Positions 39,665 to 50,730 of a DNA stretch of 64,000 nucleotides are shown here, in pieces; the stretch's first letter is position 1; each line of letters begins with the position of its first letter. The translations under genes were made by a program, and so were the position numbers. The stretch comes from Myrmaecium sp. VS I D KN 1 (lineage: Eukaryota; Ascomycota; Dothideomycetes; Valsariales; Valsariaceae): NCBI GenBank assembly GCA_019775845.1, contig JADQAV010000009.1, positions 1,426,001-1,490,000 of the forward strand. The letters are read 5' to 3'. Under the pieces are notes generated by a model. It saw only the letters and a program-made list of their open reading frames with translations, was not told the origin of the DNA and ran no database searches.

Positions 39665-40488
39665 TGTGATGATGCTGTGATGTTGAGGATGCAGATTGTG
39701 CGGGGAGGCGATGTTTTAAGAGTAATGAAGGCGGCGGGATGAGTCAAGCAGAGAGAACTTCACAAATTTACAGTGACGCAGGTTCCATGCCTTCGTTCTG
39801 GGCGGCTGGACCGAGCCGGCATCGGCGGTCCTACTACGGAGTAGGGTGGCTAAGGTACGCCGAAAGCCCGCCTCTGAACCGCGGGACTTTTCTCGCGTGT
39901 GGGGAAGCCGAACCAAGATGCCAGAATTGGTAAATACATCTTCTAAAAAGAAGCACGCCTGACCCCGCGGAAACCCGCAACTGTGCACAAGGAATAGCAA
40001 CAATAATTCTCAACGCGATAACTACGACTGCCATGGTTTTTCTAGACATTGTATTTACGCGCTGACGGCCGCCGGTAAGTCGACGAGGCCGATTGCCACC
40101 CTCGTCAGTGTGTGAAGACGGGAGTCATTTCCTGTCAGGCCAGCTTGGTAATAAGCTAGAGCCTTGTGGGAGCCGGCCTGCTCCACTGACCAAACGACGG
40201 ATAATTGGCCGGATGCTGATAGGTCTCTCATCAAGCGATATGCGAGCCGACTCATCACTGATTTACTCCGGAGCATTTGTCTTGATTTCACTTCTATATA
40301 GGCTCCATGGCCGCTGCAGACCCGATTGCAGGTCGCACAGGTTCATATGATGCCCGACCAAGACCCTCCCACGTTTTGTCCTCCGAGGTGGACGGGGCAG
40401 ACTCGGTCAAATATCTTGATCTACTAAGTCTATACATGCATTATACACAGTGCAGTACCTATACCGGCACTTGGTACCAGCACACAGC
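39665..40488 (-). other. Homocitrate synthase promoter and SHE9 3' region
   Basis: 824 bp without a supported gene; contains the CpcA box. The part near 40488 should be the SHE9 3' UTR. Confidence 0.5.
39740..39746. promoter_or_regulatory. CpcA/Gcn4 binding site (TGAGTCA) upstream of homocitrate synthase
   Basis: Perfect palindromic 7-mer TGAGTCA at 39740-39746, 76 bp upstream of the ATG. This is the established target of Gcn4/CpcA, which activates amino-acid biosynthesis genes on starvation. The match to the function of the adjacent gene raises confidence, though a 7-mer can occur by chance. Confidence 0.65.
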
Positions 40489-42017
40489 CTAGTTCCGCTT
40501 CAAGAGCACTAGCAGTAATCCCATCATTGCCGCACCCGCTGCCATGCCTTCCAGTGCCGCTGCGGTCAGGTCAACTTTCCGAATCGAGATATTCCGCTCG
40601 CTGAATAAATCCCGGAAGGACCTCTTGTATTGCTCGAAGTAACTCTGCCACGATGTACCATCGGATGAAGTTGGAGGTACATCAGCTTCGTCTACCAGAG
40701 GCAGACTTGAAGCTCTTTCTTCCAAAATCTTCGTGTCGTCAACCTCCATCACTCCAGTCGTGAGGGAATCCTCAATTTCCCGTTTCGGTGGCTGCTCAGT
40801 GGTAGGTAGTATGTTGTCTGAGGATTGCGGAGATGGTTCGGCTGGTCCAGCTGGTCCAGCTGGTTGAGCTGGTTGAGCTGGCTCAATCACAGCATCAGCT
40901 TCCACTTCTGCTGGCGATCTAAGTGCAGAAACCAACGAGCTTTGGGATATCTTTTGCTCATCCAGAGCGCTTCGTATCTCGCGCACCAGTCTTCGCCTCC
41001 GCCAGGGTTCGATGATGACCAGATTCACAAGGAGTAGCATGATATTCACTCCCATCAGGCCGAAAGTCACCCAAGTACTGTTCCTCCGGATGGTATCACT
41101 CCAGATCTGCTCCTCGTGATATTGTGCGCGTTCTCGCTTCTCCAAAAGCGTTCTTGCTTCTTCAAGTGCTTGTTCTGCCTCCGCAACCCGTTCTTTCGCA
41201 GCATTGACGGCTTGTTCATTTAAGTGTTCTGAACGAATGAGTGCCATGTAACGTTCAAGGTCCGCGGCTGACCACGAGCTCTTCCTCTCGAGGAGACCAA
41301 CAACCTCTTTGTTGGAAGCAGCCTGCTGGGCATGTGCAGCTTCGAGCGCCTGCTTAGCCTGTTCCACTGCGACTCGGCGGCTTTTGACCAACTGTTCTAA
41401 ATACTGTGAGCATGGAGGTGGTCCATGAAATAACGTGGAATGTAGACGTATGCTTGAATACCTTGTTCTTTGATCTCCTTCCTCAGAGCCGCAATTCCAG
41501 AATAATCCGTTCCCGTATAATTGTTTACCTGCTGGCTCACTACGGCCAGCTTCGGCAGCAAATCATCCATGAGACGGGAGAAGCGCTTGGACAGCGTCCA
41601 CCTCTGTTCATCTCGGTACGACGGCAAGTCTTCATCTGGTACTCTCCTGATTGTGTCCTTATCTGCTGACGTGGAAGGATTGTCCGAAGTCGAGGGGAGG
41701 GCGTTTTGCTGCGAAACGGGTGGTTCTTCTATAGATACATCACCGGGACCACGGTCCTGCCGGGTTTGCGGACGCCCATCGAGGCTCCTCTCGCTGTTTT
41801 TCGGAGTATATGAGAAGGCTCGAGCGAAAATACGACTTTTGCTGAGTATTGAATTCCGGTCGTCGGGCTGTTGGAAGCCAGTTATCTTTTGACCTCGTGC
41901 TGCTGTTGTCCAGGGCTCCGCAAGACTTCCGAAAACCCGCTTCGTACAGTGTTTCTGCAAAGCCCGTCCAGGTTCCTTCAGAACGAGGCGAGAAGCCTGC
42001 TGAAGCAGCGGCCTCAT
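40489..42017 (-). CDS. SHE9: She9/Mdm33 mitochondrial inner-membrane protein
   Basis: Required for normal mitochondrial morphology; Mdm33 is linked to inner-membrane fission and phospholipid homeostasis in yeast (family knowledge). Spliced length is 487 residues. Exon 1 is 42017-41462 and exon 2 is 41396-40489. The nearer acceptor CACAG breaks the frame, whereas TTTAG gives the expected KEQ|EQLVKSR join. Features: N-terminal presequence rich in Arg, Ser and Leu, a long coiled-coil matrix domain (about residues 150-285), a first membrane segment at about 294-314 (GLMGVNIMLLLVNLVII), a Pro/Gln/Ala-rich loop with short repeats (QPAQPAGPAGP), and a second membrane segment near the C-terminus (about 463-484). 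Start is ATG 42017; two more N-terminal codons in the open frame begin with TTG. Confidence 0.93.
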
Positions 42018-42296
42018 AGCTATCAATAGCTTTTTTCGGGCGTCTTCATGCGCGGGCGAAGCTAGTTACCCGTATGTATACCACCCACAATGACCTGGAG
42101 CCCTGGCACGCCAAGCCCGACGGCAACAGCTCTATGGCGTTCTTCCCATCTCCGCAAACTTGTGGTCACGATTGCACAAAGCTCCAACACGAAATCTCTT
42201 ATCAATACATACATGCTCAGCTCATAGAGCCATGTACGCCGTCCCTACCAGATTCCTGAGACCATAATCTGTTCTGTTCGACGCTGAATTGGTTGT
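42018..42296. promoter_or_regulatory. Bidirectional promoter shared by SHE9 and MDV1
   Basis: Only 279 bp separate the two start codons. A 61-codon open frame on the plus strand (42074-42259) lies upstream of MDV1 and could act as an upstream ORF if the leader includes it. No operator recognised. Confidence 0.6.
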
Positions 42297-44393
42297 ATGG
42301 CCAACTCTGGAAGTCGTCATGGCCCAAGGCCACCCTCGCCCCCAGAAGAGGACTCCGGTCTGGTCGGTGGTCTTTCGGTAGGCTCCTAGGATCCTTCTCC
42401 TTCCGCACTGTTCGTATCCCTGACTCCCTCCTAGACGCGGCAATTAGAGGCTTTCGGCAGAAAGGTCACCGCTACCGCGGGCCACTTGATAGGCGGGGAG
42501 GGTAGTGTCAGCCAGCATTACCAGAATGCACTTGGAGAACTCCACCGTGAGCTGCGCCGCCCGATGATACAGCGTTCTGTCTTTGCATTTGCTCAAACAA
42601 CACCCGGAGAGATTGTCCGCTCCAAACTTTCCGTATCGGATATACAGCAGCGAGCTCTGTCTTATGTACCCGATGAGTTACTGGCGAACATACCGGAAGA
42701 TAACAGCGCCTTTTCGTTGTTCGAAGGCTTCAAGGCGACCTTGCCAGAGGATGAAGAGGACCTGGCAGCAGAGACATCTAGGGGGAGGCATGGGAAGCGT
42801 AACGCTCGCGGCCTGCGTCTATTAGAACACGGGAAGAGCAAGGGTGATCAGCCGCCTTCTTTGTCGCTTCTGAAGAAGAAGAGGGAAAGCATCAACCACC
42901 GCTTAGAGATGATGGGCGTCCGGAAACACATGTGCAGTGCGGAGATTCGGGAAATCGATAATAAGATAGCCAATCTGAACACAATGCGCAAGATTGTTCT
43001 GGATAGGCTCGCTGGACTTGAGCAGGAAGAGATAGATATGGAGCATGAGCTTGCCAAGATCGACAACGATTTGGAGGACATGGAGGAGGAGATGGAAGAT
43101 GCCGCGGCTCTTACGCCCAAATCACCCATCGACCCAGGCGAAAGCAAGGTATCGGCTTCCCCTACCTCACCGGAGTTCATGTCCGAGTCCATATACCAAA
43201 AGCTACCATCACCCAAATCGAAACGGCGAAGGACGCCACGGCGGATATCGATGCCCATACTGCACGAGCACCTGGAGCCCGGTTCGCAGATCAAGGAGGT
43301 TGAAGCACACACCGATATCATAACTTCAATGGACTTTGACTATCCATTCGGTACAATGGTCACGTCATCACTGGACGACACAGTAAGAGTTTGGGATATG
43401 AATGCGGGGCGTTGCATTGGATTTCTGGAAGGCCATTTGTCCTCCGTGAGATGTCTTCAAGTGGAGGATAACATCGTGGCCACAGGGTCGATGGATGCAA
43501 GCATTCGCCTTTGGGATTTAAGTCTCGCCGAGTACGATCCATCCGCAAAACGACCAGATCAGAGCGATGAGGAAGATGACGGGCTGGGCTTCGAGGATCC
43601 TAAGGATTCGGCACCATCGCCGCCTCCAACCACTATGCAGAATTGCCATTTGTTCACTCTGGAAGCTCATGTTGACGAAGTTACTGCCCTCCACTTCCGA
43701 GGGGATACCCTCGTATCGGGTTCATCGGATAAGACCTTACGGCAATGGGATTTAGTCAAGGGTCGCCCTGTGCAGACGTTAGATGTGTTATGGGCAGCAG
43801 CTCAAGCATCGGCAACGCTGGATACTGGAAGTTCTCAGTGGAGACAACCTGGCCGCATGCCTGATGCTGCTGCGGACTTTGTTGGGGCATTGCAGTGTTT
43901 CGACGCAGCGCTTGCATGTGGGACAGCTGACGGCATGGTTCGTCTTTGGGACTTGAGAAGCGGCCAGGTCCATCGAAGCCTGGTTGGACACACGGGTCCA
44001 GTAACGGCTCTGCAGTTTGATGACGTTCATCTCGTTACAGCTAGCCTCGATAGGAGTATACGGGTAAGGACGGTCGATCGCCCTGTATTTACATATATCA
44101 AACTAACCGACCTCCAGATATGGGACCTGCGGACAGGATCGATCTACGATGCATATGCCTATGACAACCCAATCACCAGCATGATGTTCGACTCACGCCG
44201 GATCGTTGCGGCAGCGGGAGAACCGGTAGTGAGGGTTTATGACAAGACTGACGGGAGGCAATGGGCATGCGGACCCGGAGCGAATCCGGAAAAAAAGCTG
44301 ATTAGCGGATCCAACATAGAGCGTGTGAGGATCAAGGATGGGTACATGATAGAGGGCAGGAGAAACGGAGTGGTGGGGATGTGGTCCTGTTAG
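42297..44393 (+). CDS. MDV1: Mitochondrial division protein 1 (WD40 adaptor)
   Basis: Outer-membrane adaptor that links Fis1 to the dynamin Dnm1 in mitochondrial and peroxisomal fission (family knowledge). Spliced length is 661 residues. Exons: 42297-42377, 42435-44063, 44118-44393. The first exon encodes [19 protein letters not shown] and joins to [19 protein letters not shown], a conserved N-terminal block. A coiled coil follows (about 43000-43110; [19 protein letters not shown] and the acidic stretch after it). A seven-bladed WD40 propeller fills the C-terminal half ([59 protein letters not shown]). The last intron, 54 bp at 44064-44117, interrupts a WD repeat, is in frame and lacks a stop. 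Confidence 0.94.
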
Positions 44394-44818
44394 CATACGC
44401 GCATGTAGAGTGTGCAAATGTCAGAACCTCCTAGTGAGTGAATGTGTACTACTACCCCAGGCAAGGTCCTTCCGCATTCTACCGTCGGATGTATATGTGT
44501 ACTAAAAAGATGAACAGAATGTCAACGTGCTGCTTTAACATCGGGTACGGTAGGTACTAGCGGTAACTTGACGTGTTCGGTTAAGCCTCCGTCTTGGCGG
44601 GGCTCGGAGCTAGCATCTCTATATTCCGACGCTAAGAATTATCGTTTGCCATCTGCCAAAGGCTGCTGGGAAGATTTGCGGCTTTTGCCTCATCAACCTC
44701 GCTCTTCAACTTCCCTTATACCTTTCCGCCACAGGATATTTCTCTTCTCTGCTTTTGCGTCTCCTCGTCTTGCCTGGACGCCTCTTCCTCTCTGAGTGGC
44801 CCAGTATCGCGAGCGATC
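44394..44818 (+). other. Short intergenic region between MDV1 and RPO41
   Basis: 425 bp; should include the MDV1 3' UTR and the RPO41 promoter, with a CT-rich leader near 44680-44800. No gene supported. Confidence 0.55.
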
Positions 44819-47800
44819 ATGCTCACCGGAGCTGCTCGCCGAACCATACGACGCGATGCACTTGGAGCTTCCTCGTCTTCGCGAAACCGCTGTCCCTCAT
44901 GCCTCTACCGCTTCAGCCCTAGTCGATATGTAACTCTTCATACTAGCTCTGCTCAGAGCGCGCTGAGACGCAAGCCTGTTACAACCCCACGGGTCATTGC
45001 GCCTCCCTCAGGCATCAGACTGTTTTCGCGGACTGCCGTTTCGGCATCGACGGGAGATCACGCACCGGATTCTCTCGGTTTGGATGAGCTAGAGTGGTCT
45101 GAGGAGCTGTTCCAGCGTGCCGATGGCCCTCTGGTGATCCACGATATCCTGGCGACCAGACCGCCAATCACCTACGTTACGGGTGGGATTGGTGGCGATG
45201 CGGTTGAACTACATCAGAATCTGTTCGCCTCTTTGCGTGTTGGGCGTCGCGACCGAGCACGAGAGCTGATCAGGAGATTGGCCAAGATGTATCAGTCGAC
45301 TACCCCGGAACTGCTGGCTGCATACGCCGTTTATGTTAAAGACTTGGTCGACGCCTTCTCCCGAGGGGACCCTGACGTTACGATGGACACGATCGACACT
45401 TATGTACAGCAGGAGATGCGCTCCGCAGGGATTGAGCCGGACGGGCAGGTCTTTGCACAAATGATTCACGCTGCGATGGCGAACCTGAAGGAGCCTACAA
45501 GAACTGAGAAGGTCAAGCAGTACCTCTCAGATGCCCGTGCCAGGGGGGACAAAATCTTCCAAGAAACGATGACTTCCCCGGTATACTCCCCGGCCGAGCT
45601 GAATGAGCTCATCCGGCTTCAACCGGACTATTTCGACCCTCTTAGTGGCGAGCAATTGGAGGCTTTGGATGAACAAGATGCGGATCCCTACGATGTAGCA
45701 ATTGAAGGCGGGACCGATAGTGTGCCGCACGTCAAGGCGGTCCTTCAGAAGGGTCTTGGACTTGAAACTTTGACAAAATCTCTCTCAGTACTCGATAAGA
45801 GACATCCCATCTATGAGCTGTATGATCATTTGCCCGGGACTAAAGAAGAGAAGGATAAGCAATTTGCCATCCTCCGTCAAAGACAACTTGAAGAGGACGA
45901 GGTAGACGCCTCGATCGAGCGCTGGCGTGAGGAGCATGAAAGGATGAAGGAGCGAGGAGTCCACGCTGGTCTCAGTTCAAAATCCATGGGGGCGCTCCTG
46001 TGGGAATGGCACAATGCCTTAACACCAATCATTGAGGCGGAGATCCTACAGGCAAAACACATTCTTGATAAGGATGAGCCTCATGAAGGAAACGCTTTGC
46101 TCTACGCCCCTTACTTGGAGCAGTTCCACCCTGAACGGTTGAGCGCCTTGGCGATAATGGGTATACTCGCAGAAATCGGTATCAAGAGGCAACTGAAAGC
46201 GTCGCATTTCGTTATTAAGCTCTCTGAGCTAGCAGAAAGCGAGTATTTAAAAGAGGGAAAGCACCGCCTCAAGCGAGCCGGCACCGTTCGACAACGTACG
46301 AATTTGTTGCGAACGCTCAGTAAGGCGGAGACGCAATTCCCAGAATCCGATGACTCCAACGAACTCCTACGAGATGTCGAAGAGACCATGGCTCATGAGA
46401 TCCCGAGTCACGTCAAGATTAGGATTGGCGCTCTCCTACTTGAGAAGGTACTCTCAGTAGCTACGGTTCGGGTCACAAGGGTGGATCCTGCGACTGGAGA
46501 AACCTTATCCATGGACCAACCAGCCTTCAGCCATACGATGGGCGTGGAGAAAGGCAAGAAGTTCGGAAAGATTGTGGTGAACGAGGCGGTGGTGGAGAAG
46601 ATGGAAAAGGAGCCGACGCGCGGTAGCATCAGCAGTCGTTTGCCTATGCTTGTTGAGCCGAAACCATGGAGGGGTTATCGGGATGGTGGCTACTTATTGT
46701 ACCCTACCCACGCGGTACGCGGGAGCCATTTAGACCCGCTTCAGCGGGCGTATATTGTCGCAGCCAGTGAGAGGGGTGACATGGATATCATGTACTCGGC
46801 TCTGGATGTCTTGGGTAAGACAGCGTGGCAGATCAACCGGAAAATTTTCGATGTCATGCTCGAGGTTTGGAATAGCGGAGAGGGGATTGCGGGCATTTCC
46901 CCAGAAGACCTTGATATTCCGGAACCAGAGCAGCCACCCCCCGAGGCGGACATACATCAGAAGATCAAATACGTTAGAGAGTTGAAGAGAATCGCAAACC
47001 TAAGATCAGGAGCGCATTCGGAGCGGTGTTTTCAGAACTTCCAGATGGAGATTGCACGAGCGTACCTGGACGAGACCTTTTACTATCCCCATAGTGTCGA
47101 CTTCCGCGGGCGGGCATATCCTGTCCCTCCTATTCTCAATCATATCGGAGCCGATCCGGCTCGTGGCCTCCTGATCTTCGCCAAAGGCAAAGAGCTCGGT
47201 GCCGCTGGTCTCTCTTGGCTGAAGATACACCTGTCAAATGTGTTCGGCTACGATAAGGCAAGCCTGTCCGAGCGGGAGGAGTTCACGATGGAGCACCTGG
47301 ACGACATTTTCGATTCTGCCAAGAACCCGCTTACTGGTCGGCGATGGTGGACAAAGGCTGAAGATCCATGGCAGTGTCTCGCAGCTTGTTTTGAGTTAAC
47401 GGCGGCTCTTGATTCTCCCGATCCCACCAAGTATGCGTCCCAGCTTCCCGTGCATCAGGATGGTACTTGCAATGGCCTTCAACATTATGCTGCTCTTGGT
47501 GGAGATGAAGTGGGCGCCAGTCAAGTCAATCTGGAGCCCAAAGATCGGCCCGCTGATATCTATACCGCTGTCGCCAACTTGGTCAAAGAGTATGTTGAGG
47601 AAGATTATGCGGCAGGTCACCCACTGGCTCAAATCGCCCACGGAAACATTTCTCGGAAGGTTGTTAAGCAGACCGTCATGACAAACGTCTATGGTGTCAC
47701 GTTTTCCGGTGCACGTCTCCAGGTCCTTGCTCGCTTGAAGGAAGTCGTGCCAGATTTTCAACCCACGCCGGAAGTGCTGGCATTGGATTATGTCGCGACC

Positions 47801-48976
47801 TACATTGCGAAATACATCTTCAAAGCACTTCGAACCATGTTCAATGGCGCCCACGATATCCAGTACTGGTTGGGCGCGTGTGCCGAGAGGATCACCAGCT
47901 CCGTGACCCGCGAACAGATGGATTGCATTGAGGAAAGGGAAGCTGGCGGGGACTGGAAACGGCGCAAATCCAAGTATCGCGTCACGCAGAAGAGCACCAA
48001 AAGCCCCGGTAAAGGCCTCCAGTTCGGCGAAGTGGGCTTCAAGTCCGCCGTCATCTGGACGACGCCGTTGAGGATGCCGGTTGTTCAGCCGTACCGGGAG
48101 GAAAAGAGCAAACAGATCAAGACGTCCCTGCAATCCTTCAACATTCAACATCCGCACCCGGCTGATATTGTCGCCAAGCGTAAGCAGTTGCAAGCGTTCC
48201 CTCCCAATTTTATCCATTCCCTGGACGCGACGCACATGGCCCTCTCTGCTTTGAAATGCCACGAAATCGGGCTCACCTTCGCGGCGGTTCATGACTCGTT
48301 CTGGACGCATGCCTGCGACGTGCCGACCCTGAGCGTCGTGTTGCGTGACGCGTTTGTGCGCGTGCATTGCGAGGACGTCATCGGTCGGCTGAAGGAAGAG
48401 TTCGAGAAGCGTTACGCGGGTTCGCTTTTCCTCCATCGGATCCCGATCGGCAGCGCGACCGCGGGGAGGATCTTGATTTGGAGGGGGAAAGGGCCGCGCG
48501 GGCTCGGTCGGACCGGCGAGCTGCTGCTCGAGTACAAGCGGCAGAAGCTGCTCGCCTCCGATGACCCGGCCAAGCGCAAGGAAGGCGAGGAGATGGAGAC
48601 GCCGGCAACCATCTACCAACGCTACCGCTACCGTGACCCCGCCCTCGCGGAGTCGGTGACCGAGTTCAAACCCACCCTGCCCGGCACTGATTCCGCGGGG
48701 CCTGGTGCGGATGAGGTGAGCGCCACCGTCGATGCCGCCGACGAGGAGATCGAGGCGGAGGCGAAGGAGGACGAGGAGACCGAGGCGGAAGTAGATATGG
48801 ACGAGGAAGAAGACGGCGCCGTGAAGAAAATCAGGGCGTCGCGGCGGAGGAAACCCGGCAGCATGCACAACTTCCGATGGCTCGAGTTCTGGATGCCCAT
48901 CGAGTTCCCCCCCGTGCCGAAGAAGGGCAGCTTCGACGTGCGCCGGCTCAAGGAGAGTCGGTATTTCTTCTCTTGA
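44819..48976 (+). CDS. RPO41: Mitochondrial DNA-directed RNA polymerase (T7-like, single subunit)
   Basis: Transcribes mitochondrial DNA and primes its replication. One intron-free frame of 1385 residues, normal for fungi. An Arg/Ser-rich presequence opens the protein (MLTGAARRTIRRDALG). The N-terminal extension contains helical, PPR-like sequence to about 560. Catalytic motifs: motif A HQDGTCNGLQHYAALGGD near residue 878, motif B RKVVKQTVMTNVYGVT near 946, and motif C VHDSFWTHA near 1157. The C-terminus ends in RYFFS, the short aromatic end typical of the family. An acidic Glu/Asp/Ala-rich insert (about 1290-1345) precedes the last conserved block, as in related fungi. No intron or frameshift seen. 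Confidence 0.97.
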   Translation: MLTGAARRTIRRDALGASSSSRNRCPSCLYRFSPSRYVTLHTSSAQSALRRKPVTTPRVIAPPSGIRLFSRTAVSASTGDHAPDSLGLDELEWSEELFQRADGPLVIHDILATRPPITYVTGGIGGDAVELHQNLFASLRVGRRDRARELIRRLAKMYQSTTPELLAAYAVYVKDLVDAFSRGDPDVTMDTIDTYVQQEMRSAGIEPDGQVFAQMIHAAMANLKEPTRTEKVKQYLSDARARGDKIFQETMTSPVYSPAELNELIRLQPDYFDPLSGEQLEALDEQDADPYDVAIEGGTDSVPHVKAVLQKGLGLETLTKSLSVLDKRHPIYELYDHLPGTKEEKDKQFAILRQRQLEEDEVDASIERWREEHERMKERGVHAGLSSKSMGALLWEWHNALTPIIEAEILQAKHILDKDEPHEGNALLYAPYLEQFHPERLSALAIMGILAEIGIKRQLKASHFVIKLSELAESEYLKEGKHRLKRAGTVRQRTNLLRTLSKAETQFPESDDSNELLRDVEETMAHEIPSHVKIRIGALLLEKVLSVATVRVTRVDPATGETLSMDQPAFSHTMGVEKGKKFGKIVVNEAVVEKMEKEPTRGSISSRLPMLVEPKPWRGYRDGGYLLYPTHAVRGSHLDPLQRAYIVAASERGDMDIMYSALDVLGKTAWQINRKIFDVMLEVWNSGEGIAGISPEDLDIPEPEQPPPEADIHQKIKYVRELKRIANLRSGAHSERCFQNFQMEIARAYLDETFYYPHSVDFRGRAYPVPPILNHIGADPARGLLIFAKGKELGAAGLSWLKIHLSNVFGYDKASLSEREEFTMEHLDDIFDSAKNPLTGRRWWTKAEDPWQCLAACFELTAALDSPDPTKYASQLPVHQDGTCNGLQHYAALGGDEVGASQVNLEPKDRPADIYTAVANLVKEYVEEDYAAGHPLAQIAHGNISRKVVKQTVMTNVYGVTFSGARLQVLARLKEVVPDFQPTPEVLALDYVATYIAKYIFKALRTMFNGAHDIQYWLGACAERITSSVTREQMDCIEEREAGGDWKRRKSKYRVTQKSTKSPGKGLQFGEVGFKSAVIWTTPLRMPVVQPYREEKSKQIKTSLQSFNIQHPHPADIVAKRKQLQAFPPNFIHSLDATHMALSALKCHEIGLTFAAVHDSFWTHACDVPTLSVVLRDAFVRVHCEDVIGRLKEEFEKRYAGSLFLHRIPIGSATAGRILIWRGKGPRGLGRTGELLLEYKRQKLLASDDPAKRKEGEEMETPATIYQRYRYRDPALAESVTEFKPTLPGTDSAGPGADEVSATVDAADEEIEAEAKEDEETEAEVDMDEEEDGAVKKIRASRRRKPGSMHNFRWLEFWMPIEFPPVPKKGSFDVRRLKESRYFFS

Positions 48977-50730
48977 GTCCCGCCTGCATACGCTCCTCTC
49001 TCTTCTTACGTCCGCTTCTTCTTCTTATTCTTCTTCTTCTACCTCGTCTCCCTGCCGGGATGAGCGCGGCTCTCCGCTTCTTCGTCTTCTGCGACGCTCA
49101 TCATCATCCCCCCTTTTTACCCTTTTTTCTCTCGGCGTTCTCGCTTTTTGGCTCTTCCTCTACTCCATTTCATGAAACAAGGCGCATGTCGTCGCATTTT
49201 CAACGGTTGCTCTTCTTCTCCTCGCTTCTCGTCTCGCATAGGATGCATTCCACATCTCGCACCCCTCCCCCAAACGTCCTGTGTTGATCTCCACGCATTG
49301 GCGCGGCGTTTTCAGTTTTATTGAGTCAGTAGAGAAAAAAGAAAAAAGTTGATTGGATGGATTATATATGATCTCGGATTCTTGTACGATATGATCAAAG
49401 AAATGAGAAAAAGAAAGGTTGTTTCAATTCGGCTCGTGTTCTGGTCCGCATGCACAGGCCGTATCCGTCCATGTATACCTTCCCACTCCGATCTCTATCA
49501 TATGCCCTTCGTCCATCTAATCCAATCCACGCCTTCCTCCAATCAATCGCCTGAGCCAACCTTCTTTCTCCGTCTCCTTTCCAACCCCCTCCTCTCCCCG
49601 GGGATCGGGTATAGTGCTCCACTGCGTTTGGGTGGGCACGTCGGTAGGGTCGATGGGGTGAATTGGGTGCATAGGATGGGGTGGATAGGATGGGGTGGAT
49701 AGGGAAGTTTAGCGCTACTATTCCTGCGGGCGTGGAAGGAAGGGCGAGGAGTTGAGGAGGAGACATGGGAGGACACATGGGAGGACACATGGAAGGAGCG
49801 ATGGGAGGAGAGAGGCAACGAGAGAGGCGACGAGAGTTGGGACGAGAGATAGGCAGAGGGATCCCCGTTGCTCCCGTCTGTCCTCCCAAAGCCTACGTTG
49901 TAAATGAACGTAAGACGAAAACGAGAAACAAGCGCCCCATTTAGAGAAAGCCGAGGCGCAGCACCGCGAGGCAAGAGAAAGAAGAAGAAAGGGGAGAAGA
50001 GCAGCAGACCAACCCCAAAAGCTGAAAGTGGAGGTAAAGGTAGAAACCGATCTTCCGTTCTCTTATTCAGTAAGGGAGATATAGATTTTATTTACACGAA
50101 TTCTTCTCGCTCTCTGGAGAGGCGCGGACCTATTCTCCCTTCCCTATCCCCTTCCCTTCACTTTCCATCCCCCTCCTTTCCTTTTGCCCTCTGTATCCAC
50201 AACACCCCTTACCGCTGACAGATCTCCCCCCCCTGATGGGTCTCCGTGTACCGGAAGCAGACGGTAAGGAAAAAGAAAGGCTAGCTCCGATACCGTCTCT
50301 CGAATCCAGAGGAAGAGTTAGGAGAAGGAGTCTTCCATCGATCGGATCAGGTCAGGAGCTTCCCCCAAGTAACCGAGATAAAGAAAACCCCAATTGCAGC
50401 GAGAGAATCGGCGGAGAAGATATTGAAAAAAAAGGAAAGGGGCGGTTGCACGAGATGCGAGGTGAGAAGTTGGAGATGGGAATAGGGAAGGAGGGAGGGG
50501 GGGAATAGGGTACCCTGTGCGAGAAGAACGACCGAACCGAACGAGATCATCGAAAAATCGATTCTTGATTTGGTATGTGAAGGTTGGGGGTAAGGGGGTA
50601 AAGGGGGTAAAGGAGGTAGAAGCAGGGATAAGGGTTCGTGATGGCTAACGGATTGGGGCTGGAAAGATAGAAAGAAAAAAGCAGAAAAAGGGTAAAATAA
50701 AGGAGTGCTTGGCCGATTGGAGTGACGGGT
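48977..50730. other. Convergent intergenic region
   Basis: 1.75 kb between the stop codons of RPO41 and the cysteine-module gene. T/C-rich after RPO41, then a block with 12-bp tandem copies of ACATGGGAGGAC-like sequence (about 49764-49812) and a G-rich stretch with three GGGGGTAA units (50585-50612). No gene supported. Confidence 0.5.
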
